Shown: one piece after another, positions 15,553-23,705 of the stretch
How positions within the stretch are numbered: the stretch's first letter is position 1
How the letters are laid out: each line of letters starts with the position of its first letter
Source: Isosphaeraceae bacterium EP7
Lineage (GTDB): Bacteria; Planctomycetota; Planctomycetia; Isosphaerales; Isosphaeraceae
NCBI GenBank assembly: GCA_038400315.1
Contig: CP151667.1
Location: forward strand, 5,901,174-5,965,173
Length of the DNA stretch: 64,000 nucleotides
Reading direction: 5' to 3'
The notes under the pieces: model-generated
The model's input: the letters and a program-made list of their open reading frames with translations, nothing else
What the model was told of the DNA's origin: nothing
Databases searched by the model: none
Translations under genes and position numbers: made by a program

Positions 15553-17550
15553 TCAACGCATGCCGCCAGGTCCGCCCATCATTCCCATTCCACCTGGCTG
15601 CCGCTTTTTCTTGGAATCGTTGATGGCCCGACGATAGTTCCGAGTCATTTCCTCGCGGACGGGATCGGGCTCGTCGATCGCCTGGTTCCGGAGGATGACC
15701 GAGCCGTCGGACATGACGACCAGCGAGGTCGATGGGACGTTCATCATGCCGGGCGGGGTGCCGATTTGCGGGATCGGCTGCTGACCGCCGAGGGAGTCGA
15801 GCACGAGCATGTGACTTGTGAAGTCGATCGGCTTGGACTGCGCCCCCTTGCCCTCGTGGTCGGGGACGGCTGCGGCCCGATAGTCGCCGATCACCTCGCC
15901 GGGCCCGGCCTCGAAGTTCGAGATGACCGTCTGGCCATCCTCGGGGTTCCAGCGAACCACCTCATAGATGACCCGGTCGGGCCTGAGCCCGGCCTTGACC
16001 TTGGTCGTGGCGAAGGAGACGACGTCGGCGGGCACATGAACTTCGTCGCTCGGCTCGCTCCACGGTCCGAGGAGTTCCTCGGCCTGGGTGTCGACACCGG
16101 GTGTGACATCCTCATGCTTGAAGTTGGGGTTGTTCACCACGATCCGGATGCGGAAGCGATAGCTTTCGTCGGGGTCAACGGTGAAGTCGAGCGAGCGGAC
16201 CATGATTTCAGGCTGTTCCGACTTCTGGAACGCCGTGTAATCTCCGCCTCCACCCATGCCCATACCGCCCATCATCCCGCCCATCCCCATCCCGCCCATC
16301 GCCATACCGCCACGCATACCACCCATACCACCGCCGGGCATGCCGCCCATCTCACCATCGTCTCCACCACCCATGGCCATCCCGCCACGCATGCCGCCCA
16401 TGCCACGCATCCCCATCATTCCGCCCATCATCCCGCCCATTCCCATGCCGACGTTCTGCTCCTTGGGAAGCTCACGCTTCTCCTTGGGTACCAGGCGGGC
16501 GACGTGGACCTTCTCCCAGTAGCCCGCGTTGAGGAACGGCAGGGGATCGACGAGAGCTTCCATCCGAGCGTCATCGGGAACCCACTCCTCGTCGACTTCG
16601 GGCAGGTTGTCGATGACGAGCAGATTCTTGTCCATGTCCACGGCCTGCCAGTCGCTCCAGGTCCCGTCGGGCTTCAAGGCCTGCCGCTCGGAATCGACCC
16701 GCTTGTAGTTGGGATAGGCGAGGGCCGGGTCCTTCAAGGCGGCGAGATAGTTGCTTTTCAGCTTCTTGTTGTCGAGCACGGCGGTCAGCGAGACCCAGCG
16801 AAGACCTCGGGTCTGCTCCTTGGCCGGGGGCTCGATCTCGGCCGGTGCCCCTCCGGCAAGCGCTTCCTTCTCCTTGGCCTTGGCCTTTTCCGCTTCGGGA
16901 TCGACCTCGCCGGCCAGGACGCGGGCGATCTTGGCTTCTTCATCCTTTCGACGCTGCTTGGCCTCGTCGATCTGCTTCTGAGTCATGGCACCGCCGCCCA
17001 TGCCGGCCATCATCCCTCCGCCGGCGCCGCCCGCGCCTTGCCTGCGGCGAACACGACCAGGACGCGGCTCCTTGCGTTCGGCGGGGTCGTTCTCGTCAAT
17101 CGGGATCCGGTTGCCCTTCTCATCGAGTTCATAGATGAGGGCACCACCCCGGCCTGCGTGCGCGATCAGCTCGGTGGGCGCGATCAGGATGGGAGTGTCT
17201 CGGATCAGGCCGGCGCCAGGCTCGGTGCTGACCCAGAGCTTCTCGACCCGGTAGAGATCCGGATTGATCTGAGCGCCTGCGGCGGCGTCGACCATCTTCT
17301 CGAAGCCGGGGAGGGTGATGTTCTCCTCCTTCAGCTTCTCCTGAATCTGCTCGGGATCCTGGCGTCGTGCCAGGTTGGAATTGGCCGCCTCGGCCGCCTT
17401 GCTGACCTCGTCCGGGGTCAGCGGGATGGTCGGCTTCATGACGGCCAGTGCGACGAGCAGGACGAAGGTCGTCGCCGCCAGGGCGATGGCGGCTTTCTCG
17501 CCGTGGCGGATGCCGACGGCCTTCAGCTTCTCGACCATCGGGTGGGCCAT
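15553..17550 (-). CDS. Third protein of pilus/secretion-platform operon, Met/Gly-rich
   Basis: A 665-residue bitopic protein. A short cytoplasmic N-terminus precedes one membrane helix at about 21-38; the remainder should be outside the cytoplasm. It has two Met/Gly-rich tracts (about 170-190 and 365-433) and ends in GGMGMMGGPGGMR. A central charged stretch (about 190-235, KAKAKEKEALAGG) looks helical. No known domain was recognised; position and topology suggest a PilP-like or GspC-like partner, which is inference. The ATG at 17550 follows TTGGAG; the TTG in that site is itself an in-frame but less likely start. Last gene of the operon, ending at the strong terminator. Confidence 0.75.
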   Translation of the reverse strand: MAHPMVEKLKAVGIRHGEKAAIALAATTFVLLVALAVMKPTIPLTPDEVSKAAEAANSNLARRQDPEQIQEKLKEENITLPGFEKMVDAAAGAQINPDLYRVEKLWVSTEPGAGLIRDTPILIAPTELIAHAGRGGALIYELDEKGNRIPIDENDPAERKEPRPGRVRRRQGAGGAGGGMMAGMGGGAMTQKQIDEAKQRRKDEEAKIARVLAGEVDPEAEKAKAKEKEALAGGAPAEIEPPAKEQTRGLRWVSLTAVLDNKKLKSNYLAALKDPALAYPNYKRVDSERQALKPDGTWSDWQAVDMDKNLLVIDNLPEVDEEWVPDDARMEALVDPLPFLNAGYWEKVHVARLVPKEKRELPKEQNVGMGMGGMMGGMMGMRGMGGMRGGMAMGGGDDGEMGGMPGGGMGGMRGGMAMGGMGMGGMMGGMGMGGGGDYTAFQKSEQPEIMVRSLDFTVDPDESYRFRIRIVVNNPNFKHEDVTPGVDTQAEELLGPWSEPSDEVHVPADVVSFATTKVKAGLRPDRVIYEVVRWNPEDGQTVISNFEAGPGEVIGDYRAAAVPDHEGKGAQSKPIDFTSHMLVLDSLGGQQPIPQIGTPPGMMNVPSTSLVVMSDGSVILRNQAIDEPDPVREEMTRNYRRAINDSKKKRQPGGMGMMGGPGGMR
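16250..16455. repeat. Met/Gly-rich coding repeat tract, operon gene 3
   Basis: On the + strand this reads as imperfect CCCATNCC/CCGCCCAT units; on the coding strand it encodes strings such as GMGGMMGGMMGM and GGMRGGMAMGG. Similar tracts lie in the two preceding operon genes and in the sigma factor at 39048-41039. Confidence 0.85.
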
Positions 17551-17633
17551 GGTGGGCTCCAAGGGGTCGTGAGTCTTGGGGGAGGGGAAGTCGCCGCGAG
17601 TCGATCGCGGCTCCGAGGCTGGATCAGGTCAAG

Positions 17634-19355
17634 TTACTTGGGCGCCGGCTCGGCCTTGGGCTCATCGCCCTTGGCCGGCTCGGTGGGGGTGACGGCGGGG
17701 GTCTCGGCTTTCGGCTCTTCCGCCGGGATGGCCGCAGGCGTTTCGGCCTTCGGCTCTTCCGTCGGAGCCGGGGTCTCGGCCTTGGGCTCCTCGGCGGGCT
17801 TGGCCGGGTCGGTCACGGCCGGGGCCGGATCCACGGCGGGTGCGCCCGGGTCGATCACGGCAGGCGCCGCGGCCTCACCCTCCGCGGGGGTTTCGGCGGC
17901 CGAATCGGAGGGAGCCGCCTCGGGCTTGGTGGGCGGGTTGTAGAAACGTGCCTGACCGTAGACGACCACCTCGACGATGTTGTAGTAGGGGTCGTGGATC
18001 GTCCGGACCGTCACCTTGGCGAGTGCCTTTTCCTCGGTCTCACGCTTCGTCTTGCGATTCTCGCTGCGCTTGTCGACCCCCTTATTGACGGGGCCACCCA
18101 TCCCCATGCCCATGCCCATTCCTTCTCGGCCCATCATCCCCATGCCGCCGGGCATCCCCATGCCCTGCTGCCCCCTCATGCTCATCCCCATGCCGCCGGG
18201 CATCCCCATCCCTTCTCGGCCCATCATCCCCATGCCCATCATGCCTTCCATGCCCCCCATGTAGCCGCCACCGAAGCCGAAGCTTCCCATGACGCCCTTG
18301 ACGGGCTTCTCGACGCGAGTGGAGGGCTTGGACATCTCGAAGTCGCGGACTTCGATGGCCATCGGGGAGTTTTCCAGGGCGATCAGGAATTCGGGGATAC
18401 GGGTCTGGTCGATCAGGACCGAGATCTTGACGGGCATCACCTTGAACTGAGTGCTCTCGGTCGTGATGTAATAGACCGACTCGGTGGGGGCGCCGAACCC
18501 GCCCATCCCGCCACCCATCATCATCTCTTGCATGCCGCGCCCACCCATGGTGGGTTCCTCGACGACCTCCTCGGCGGCGACTTCCTCACCGCCGGCACTG
18601 ACCGGCTTCAGCTCTGGGGCTTCGGCGAGGACCTGTCCGTCGGCGATGGAGATCTGGTCCTGGGAGAGCTGGTCGCCGACGTCGACGAGGTTGATCTGCT
18701 TGATGATCGCGCCGTCCCAGTCCTTGGCCTGGGCATCATCATTGACCTTGCGGACGACGTCGAGCAGGGCTCGCTGGATCCAGAGGCGTTCCTGGGCACC
18801 CCAGACCTTGCCGAGTTCGGGGAGCTTGTTGACGTCGAACGGGGCGGGGCGCAACAGCGTCTCCTTGGGAGGCGCCGAGACGATTCCCTCGCCCGACTCG
18901 GGGTCGAATGGCTTGAAGGTGGAATAGATGCTGGTGACCTGGTCGGGATAGGCGATCACATAATCATTGATGGCCTGCTGGACCGACTGGGCATCGACGC
19001 CTTCTGGCCACTTGTTGCCCCACTCGTGGAACCTGGACTCGACGACCTCGGGCCAGGTCAGCAGCGACTTCTGGCGTTCGTAAAGCTTCTCCCAGCTCTT
19101 GGTGACGTCGCCGCTGAGGGCTTCGGTCTTCTCCTCGAGCAAGGGCGTGTACTGCGCATTGATGACGGACCCGGAAGCATAGGGCTTGACGCCTTCGCTG
19201 GCCGACTTGATCAGGGATTCCTTGTCGGAGGCGGCCTTCTTGACGGGCCCCGAGCCGACGAAGTAGGCGATCATCGGCAGGATCGCCGCGATCCCCATGG
19301 TGATCCAGAATCGATATTTGACCGCAAGGTTGAGGTAGACCTTGATCTGGTCCAT
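17634..19355 (-). CDS. PilO-like assembly-platform protein, Met/Gly- and Pro-rich
   Basis: A 573-residue bitopic protein. The membrane helix is at about 16-36 (FWITMGIAAILPMIAYFVG), after a short cytoplasmic MDQIKVYLNLAVKYR. The section near 295-345 (VMPVKISVLIDQTRIPEFLIALENSP) has the strand-helix pattern of the PilO C-terminal ferredoxin-like domain, in which a motif-poor core follows a membrane helix. Two Met/Gly tracts occur (about 268-285 and 360-423). The tail (about 515-573) repeats EEPKAETPA. The ATG at 19355 has GGGGGA 8 bases upstream. Second in the operon after the PilM-PilN fusion. The PilO assignment rests on order, topology and weak pattern only. Confidence 0.75.
   Translation of the reverse strand: MDQIKVYLNLAVKYRFWITMGIAAILPMIAYFVGSGPVKKAASDKESLIKSASEGVKPYASGSVINAQYTPLLEEKTEALSGDVTKSWEKLYERQKSLLTWPEVVESRFHEWGNKWPEGVDAQSVQQAINDYVIAYPDQVTSIYSTFKPFDPESGEGIVSAPPKETLLRPAPFDVNKLPELGKVWGAQERLWIQRALLDVVRKVNDDAQAKDWDGAIIKQINLVDVGDQLSQDQISIADGQVLAEAPELKPVSAGGEEVAAEEVVEEPTMGGRGMQEMMMGGGMGGFGAPTESVYYITTESTQFKVMPVKISVLIDQTRIPEFLIALENSPMAIEVRDFEMSKPSTRVEKPVKGVMGSFGFGGGYMGGMEGMMGMGMMGREGMGMPGGMGMSMRGQQGMGMPGGMGMMGREGMGMGMGMGGPVNKGVDKRSENRKTKRETEEKALAKVTVRTIHDPYYNIVEVVVYGQARFYNPPTKPEAAPSDSAAETPAEGEAAAPAVIDPGAPAVDPAPAVTDPAKPAEEPKAETPAPTEEPKAETPAAIPAEEPKAETPAVTPTEPAKGDEPKAEPAPK
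17637..17815. repeat. EEPKAETPA tandem coding repeats
   Basis: The last about 60 codons of the PilO-like gene contain three copies of EEPKAETPA and related PKAE units, seen on the + strand as recurring TTCGGCTCTTCC and TTGGGCTC words. It is probably a flexible wall-spanning or binding tail. Confidence 0.8.
18085..18270. repeat. Met/Gly-rich coding repeat tract, operon gene 2
   Basis: Encodes near-repeats of GREGMGMPGGMGM and MGREGMGMGMGMGG. Two close copies of a block of about 40 bases containing TTCTCGGCCCATCATCCCCA occur at about 18121 and 18211. Confidence 0.85.
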
Positions 19356-19448
19356 GGGATCATCCCCCGAACGTAAGGCTCGTGAGCATGGGTGTGGGAC
19401 CGATCCGGCGCGGACCGGCCCGTGGGTTCTGGCGTTGGGCGACGACTC

Positions 19449-19483
19449 CGTCACGCCGGCGATTGGGTCAAGCCGGCGTGACG
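19449..19483 (-). terminator. Hairpin inside the secretion-platform operon
   Basis: A perfect 12-bp stem (CGTCACGCCGGC and complement) with an 11-base loop sits in the 143-base gap between the first and second genes. Without a T-tract it may be an attenuator or a processing/stability element that sets the ratio of PilM-N to the later proteins. Confidence 0.55.
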
Positions 19484-19498
19484 GGTCGGTTAAGCGAG

Positions 19499-21961
19499 TT
19501 ACTTCGGCGTCGCAGGGGCTTCGGGCGTCGCGGGGACGGCCGGAGTCGCCGCGGGGGTCGTGCCGTCCACCGCGGCCGGGGCGGCCCCCGGATCGGCGAC
19601 GGCGGCTGCGTCTCCGCCCTCGGCCTTGGCCACGGCGGCCTCGACCTTCTGGAGGGTCTTCTTGAAGTCCTCAATCGCCTTGTTCGTTGCCTTCGATGAG
19701 CTGGCGGCCAGGGCCTCGTCGCTGGGGGGCCTGCTAACCCCCTTGTTCTTGGTGGCAGCCTCGGTCATCGCGGCCTGAATCTCGGCGATGGACTTGGAGG
19801 GTGCTTCGGGCGTCGGGGGCTGCCAGACCATCTGGATCATGAAGTCGGTGCGAGGGCGGGTGGTCAGATTCTTGGTGGCGGCAGTGCCCATACCCCCCAT
19901 CATCCCACCCTGTCGTCCCATCATCATGCCCATCATTCCCTCGCGGCCGCCCATGCCGCCGGGCATTCCCATGCCACCGCCGGGCATTCCGCCGCCCTGC
20001 TGGCGGCCCATCATGCCCATCATTTCCCGCATCCCGCCTCCGGGCATGCCTCCACCTTCACCACCCTCGCCGGCTTCAGCGACGGGCGGCGAGGCGCGGG
20101 CGAGGATGGGGACGCCGGCGGCCAGGCCATTGCCGCCCGCGGTCTTCTCGGTGGTCCAGGTCGGGTCGATCTTGATCCAGGCGAGGGCGACATGGTTGAC
20201 GCCGAAGGCCCGGAAAGACGCGGCCTGGAGCGTGGGAATCACGATGTTCTGGAGATAGTTGCGCGGACCGAGCTTCCAGGGGGCCGACTTGGCCTTCAGC
20301 TCGGCATTGGTGGGCGTCGGGTTGTAGTGGTGACCGATGACCTGGATGACCCAACCCTTCCCCTCGGGCGGGGTGTCGCGGTCGAGCGGATGCATGAAAT
20401 ACTTGAATTCCTCGGGGAACTCAGCGAACCACTCGGCGTTGAGGTCGTTCCGCCAGACGGGTTTGATCGCGTCGATGTGAACCCGCAGATCGTCGATGAT
20501 CGCCTGATCGGTCGGCTTCTCCTGGGGATTCAGGTTGAACCGAGCCACGGGGTCGGGCAGGTAGAGCGAGAACATCTTGAGGAACTGGGGCCAGGCGGCG
20601 CGGTTGGACGCGCCCGAGGTGAGCAGCTTGCCCTCGCCGAGTTTGGCCTCGAAGACCCCCTTGGCCGCGTCGTAGTCGGCCTTGAACTTGGCCCCCTTCG
20701 CGCTGGCGCTCTTCGCGGCGTCGACGGCGGTGGTGAAGGCGGGCTGGTTGACCTTCGCCAGGGCCTTGTAGTCGCCCAGGAAGAGGGCCGCGAAGCCGCC
20801 AATCAGCAGGGCCGCGGCGGCGAGGACCCAGGGCTTCTTGCGGCGGATCATCCGGACTTGCTCGATCTCCGGAGGCAGCAAGTTGGTCCGCATCGCGGCC
20901 TTGCCCAGGCCTTGCAGGGCCAGGCCGTAGACGCCCGGGAACGACGCCAGATTCTCCTGGAACTGCGGGGCGTTCTTGACCTCGTCGCCGGTCATCTGGG
21001 CGAACGAATCGAGCCGCTCGACCTCGTTGGAGAGGTTCTGCTGGAGGAACTTCTGCAACCCGGGCAGCTTGAACCCGTTGCCCATGCCCACGATCTTGGT
21101 GATCTTGGCGGCGCGGTTGACGCTGGAGTAGAAGCCGATCGAGCGGGTGATCTCGCTCGAATAGTCATTGAAGACCCCGCGCATCGCCTGGAAGATCTGG
21201 CGAGGGTCGGGGGCCTTGGTGGCGTTGCGCTTCAGGTGCTCGGCCTTGGCGAAGGTCTGCTTCAGCTCCTTCGTCAACGCACGCGTGAAGTGATTGCCGC
21301 CGATGGGCACGTTGCGCTGCCAGATGCGCACGCCGTCGGTGATGACCAGGTCGGTCTTGTCCGCGCCCATGTCGAGCAGGACGACCGCCTCGTTCTTCTC
21401 CATCCCCTTCTTCAACTGGTCGAAGACGATGAAGTTGTACAGGGCGATCGGGTTCATCTGGACGACGTCGACCTCGATGCCGGCGACCCTCAAGGGGAGG
21501 ATCGCTCGGTTGATCTGGTCGCGCTTCATGGCGAAGAGGCCGACCTCGGCCATCGTGAAGTCATCGTCGCCGTCGCCCGCATCGCCGCCGATCTGCTGGT
21601 AGTCCCAAACGACCTCCTCCAGCGCGAACGGGATTTGCTGGCGGGCTTCGAACTTGACGATGTCGGGGATGCGCTTCTTCTCGACCGGCGGCAGCTTGAT
21701 GAACTTGACGAGGCCGGCCTGGCCGGGGACGCCGATGGCGACCTTGCAGCCCTTCAGCTCGTTGCGGTCCATGAACGTCGCCAGCGCCTCGCGGACCAGG
21801 GCCTCCGGGTCGGCGTCGGGCTGGGAGAGGATCTTGGGGTATTCAATGAAGTCGAACGCCTCGGCGAGGACCGTGTCGGGGGTCTCGCCCGGGACGAGCT
21901 TCAACGCTTTAAGGGCAGCTTGCCCGATATCGAGCGCCCAAACGGCCTGGATCTTCGCCAT
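19499..21961 (-). CDS. pilM: PilM-PilN fusion protein with Met/Gly-rich insert
   Basis: An 820-residue fusion. Residues 1 to about 345 are a PilM actin-like ATPase domain: VWALDIGQAALKALKL, the middle VVLLDMGADKTDLVI and a late IVGMGNGFKLPGLQKFL are its nucleotide-site segments. Then RTNLLPPEI, the hallmark N-terminus of PilN, leads into a membrane helix (about 374-394) and a periplasmic part with GWVIQVIGHHYNP, PilN-like. A Met/Gly tract lies at about 634-692, and the tail is Ala/Pro-rich. In type IV pilus and type II secretion systems the PilM-PilN (GspL-like) pair links the cytoplasmic motor to PilO. The ATG at 21961 has AGGAG upstream; promoter at 22171-22200. First gene of the operon. 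Confidence 0.88.
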   Translation of the reverse strand: MAKIQAVWALDIGQAALKALKLVPGETPDTVLAEAFDFIEYPKILSQPDADPEALVREALATFMDRNELKGCKVAIGVPGQAGLVKFIKLPPVEKKRIPDIVKFEARQQIPFALEEVVWDYQQIGGDAGDGDDDFTMAEVGLFAMKRDQINRAILPLRVAGIEVDVVQMNPIALYNFIVFDQLKKGMEKNEAVVLLDMGADKTDLVITDGVRIWQRNVPIGGNHFTRALTKELKQTFAKAEHLKRNATKAPDPRQIFQAMRGVFNDYSSEITRSIGFYSSVNRAAKITKIVGMGNGFKLPGLQKFLQQNLSNEVERLDSFAQMTGDEVKNAPQFQENLASFPGVYGLALQGLGKAAMRTNLLPPEIEQVRMIRRKKPWVLAAAALLIGGFAALFLGDYKALAKVNQPAFTTAVDAAKSASAKGAKFKADYDAAKGVFEAKLGEGKLLTSGASNRAAWPQFLKMFSLYLPDPVARFNLNPQEKPTDQAIIDDLRVHIDAIKPVWRNDLNAEWFAEFPEEFKYFMHPLDRDTPPEGKGWVIQVIGHHYNPTPTNAELKAKSAPWKLGPRNYLQNIVIPTLQAASFRAFGVNHVALAWIKIDPTWTTEKTAGGNGLAAGVPILARASPPVAEAGEGGEGGGMPGGGMREMMGMMGRQQGGGMPGGGMGMPGGMGGREGMMGMMMGRQGGMMGGMGTAATKNLTTRPRTDFMIQMVWQPPTPEAPSKSIAEIQAAMTEAATKNKGVSRPPSDEALAASSSKATNKAIEDFKKTLQKVEAAVAKAEGGDAAAVADPGAAPAAVDGTTPAATPAVPATPEAPATPK
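19885..20060. repeat. Met/Gly-rich coding repeat tract, operon gene 1
   Basis: Encodes GGGMPGGGMREMMGMMGRQQ-type units, with MPGGGM and MMGRQ each repeated. Same composition as the tracts in the next two genes. Confidence 0.85.
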
Positions 21962-22170
21962 GCGAGGAGTCTCCTGACGGCTGACTGATGCGCGGTCGCC
22001 CGGCGCTTGCGGCCGTCCGCGGGATTGGCTCGGATTTGCGGTCGGAACGTTGCGGATTGGATCGGGGTCGGATCCGGGCGATGGCCATTGCACGGGCCGC
22101 TGAGACGCGAACCATGCGTGCCGAAAGAGATCCGGCGAGGCGAGACGCCCGGACGCTGCGAAGAGCGGAC

Positions 22171-22200
22171 AACCTAGCACGCGCGATCGAGGGGCGTCAA
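22171..22200 (-). promoter_or_regulatory. Promoter of the PilM-N operon
   Basis: Reading leftward: TTGACG (22200-22195), 17-18 bp spacer, CTAGGTT (-10 region, 22177-22171). The -35 box is 5/6 consensus. Confidence 0.55.
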
Positions 22201-22447
22201 CGCGTCGGCACTTCACCCCCGCGGACGGGGCTCGACCCCCATTTGAACATGAGGAGGCGAGGCCGGAGGAAGACGTCGTCGGGCCTGATCTTGCGTGCTG
22301 GTTCACCCTTTTCGACGACGGCGCGGACCTAAAAGTTCCCCGGTATCCCGAAGTTCATCGTAAGCCGACAAACGCGGAGAGCCCGCAGACCGTCCATTCT
22401 ACCATACGGGAGGACCATCGACTCGCCTCGGAGAGCGTCCCGGTCTG

Positions 22448-22476
22448 TTGACCGAGCCTCCCGGGGGCGGCACAAT
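22448..22476 (+). promoter_or_regulatory. Promoter of the DUF1080 gene
   Basis: TTGACC (22448-22453), 17-bp spacer, CACAAT (22471-22476). Predicted transcript start is about 70 bases before the ATG. Confidence 0.6.
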
Positions 22477-22554
22477 CGGCCGCAACCTCGCGCCAAGCGA
22501 CCGGGAAGGTCGCGGCGCCCACTCTCCGAACGATCGACACGAGGATCCGACCCG

Positions 22555-23193
22555 ATGAGATTCCCACGCGTAGCCACGGCGATGGCCGTCTTGACCCTGG
22601 CCGTCGCCGCCTCCGGTCTGGCCAGGGCCGCCGACGAGGGCTTCAAGCCCCTCTTCAATGGCAAGGACCTGGCCGGCTGGATCACTCCCTCAGGCCCGAC
22701 CCTGTTCACGGTCGAGAACGGCGAGATCGTCGGCAGGACCACCGACGAGAAGCTCAAGAAGAACGAGTTCCTCGTCACCGACCGCGACTACACCGACTTC
22801 GTCCTGAAGGCCAAGGTCAAGTACCGCAACGGCAACTCCGGCATCCAGTTCCGCAGCAAGCGGGCCGATGACGGCGCGGTGTCGGGCCTTCAGGCCGACA
22901 TCGCCGACGGCTACTGGGGCCTGCTTTATGAAGAGCGCCTGCGAGGGATCCTGGAACGCTACGACGAGAAGAAGGCCGCCGAGCTGATCAAGAAGGGCGA
23001 CTGGAACGACTTCGAGATCACCGCCAAGGGCAACCACATCGTCATCAAGATCAACGGCACGACGGTCATCGACCGGACCGACCCGGAGATCGCCAAGTCG
23101 GGTGTCATCGCGCTGCAACTCCACGTCTGGCCCGATCCCATGGAGGTCCGCTTCAAGGACCTGGAGATCAAGGAGCTGAACGGGGCCAAGTGA
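22555..23193 (+). CDS. Secreted DUF1080 (3-keto-disaccharide hydrolase-like) protein
   Basis: A 212-residue protein with a signal peptide (cleavage near Ala-Arg-Ala-Ala, residue 25) and one DUF1080 domain, a LamG/concanavalin-like beta-sandwich. Typical motifs: GFKPLFNGKDLAGW at the start, YRNGNSGIQFRS in the middle, WNDFEITAKGNHIVIKING, then IALQLH and EVRFKDLEIKEL at the end. Some DUF1080 members hydrolyse 3-keto-glycosides made by Gfo/Idh oxidoreductases; many others are uncharacterised. The ATG at 22555 follows GAGGA. It is transcribed alone, from the promoter at 22448 to the terminator at 23209. Confidence 0.9.
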   Translation: MRFPRVATAMAVLTLAVAASGLARAADEGFKPLFNGKDLAGWITPSGPTLFTVENGEIVGRTTDEKLKKNEFLVTDRDYTDFVLKAKVKYRNGNSGIQFRSKRADDGAVSGLQADIADGYWGLLYEERLRGILERYDEKKAAELIKKGDWNDFEITAKGNHIVIKINGTTVIDRTDPEIAKSGVIALQLHVWPDPMEVRFKDLEIKELNGAK

Positions 23194-23208
23194 GCCCGTC
23201 GAGAACGG

Positions 23209-23258
23209 ACAACGGCCGCCCGGGATCATGTGATCCCGGGCGGCCGTTGTGTTTTGTT
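23209..23258. terminator. Bidirectional terminator, 20-bp perfect stem
   Basis: Arms 23209-23228 and 23231-23250 are exact complements around TG, followed by GTTTTGTT. It sits between the convergent DUF1080 gene and the small gene at 23282. Confidence 0.85.
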
Positions 23259-23281
23259 CGAGCGGATCCGACAGGCCAGAT

Positions 23282-23545
23282 TCAGGCCTTGGGAATGCGC
23301 GGGGGCTTCTCGCGAGTCCCCTTCCAGTCGGCCAGCAATTGCTTGAGCTCTTCGACGGTCACGTCGCCGTGATCGTCGCCCGAGTCCCAGCGCTGCATGA
23401 TCGCGGCGTGGCGGACACGCAGGACGCCCTTGGGCAGGAACCGGCCCTTGAACTTCTTGAGAACCTTGAGCCGAAGGTCGGGCGGGGTCGTCTTGGCGGC
23501 CGGGGTCGCTTCGGCGACCGGGGTCGGGTTGGCGTCAGTCGACAT
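23282..23545 (-). CDS. Small protein of unknown function
   Basis: An 87-residue protein. An Ala/Thr/Pro-rich disordered N-terminus (to about 22) precedes a basic then acidic helical part: DLRLKVLKKFKGRFLPKGV and DVTVEELKQLLADWK. No signal, metal motif or named family recognised. It is supported as a real gene by its own promoter (23612-23641), a shared terminator downstream, and normal codon use. Confidence 0.65.
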   Translation of the reverse strand: MSTDANPTPVAEATPAAKTTPPDLRLKVLKKFKGRFLPKGVLRVRHAAIMQRWDSGDDHGDVTVEELKQLLADWKGTREKPPRIPKA

Positions 23546-23611
23546 GGATCAACCTGTCTCGGATCGAAGAGGCGTGCGTCCACCCCGAGGTCTCACCCGG
23601 GCGAAGCGAAC

Positions 23612-23641
23612 ATCTTAATCATGAAAGGCGGTCGTTGACAA
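23612..23641 (-). promoter_or_regulatory. Promoter of the small gene at 23282-23545
   Basis: Reading leftward: TTGTCA (23641-23636; 5/6), 18-bp spacer, TAAGAT (23617-23612; 4/6), about 65 bases before the ATG. Confidence 0.5.
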
Positions 23642-23705
23642 GCGAAACGCGGCCCAGCCTCCGCCGATCGTCCGCCGGGACCATCCCTGAGGCCGACTCT
23701 CGGTC

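Larger units (their letters stand above)
21962..22554. other. Divergent intergenic region with both promoters
   Basis: About 590 bases with no credible gene. It holds the leftward operon promoter (22171-22200) and the rightward DUF1080 promoter (22448-22476). This leaves a leader of about 200 bases for the operon, in which I saw no clear riboswitch fold. Confidence 0.6.

Noticed and set aside
16250-16455. CRISPR-like regular repeats
   Set aside because: The units are irregular in length, lie within an open reading frame and have no spacers; they are coding low-complexity repeats.
15529-17943. Rightward open frame of about 800 codons opposite the third operon gene
   Set aside because: It is antisense to a Met/Gly-rich gene with strong codon bias; the product is His/Leu/Gly-rich with no motif, typical of a shadow frame in high-GC DNA.
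17448-19376. Rightward open frame of about 640 codons opposite the PilO-like gene
   Set aside because: Shadow of the leftward gene, which has the start site, membrane helix and operon context.
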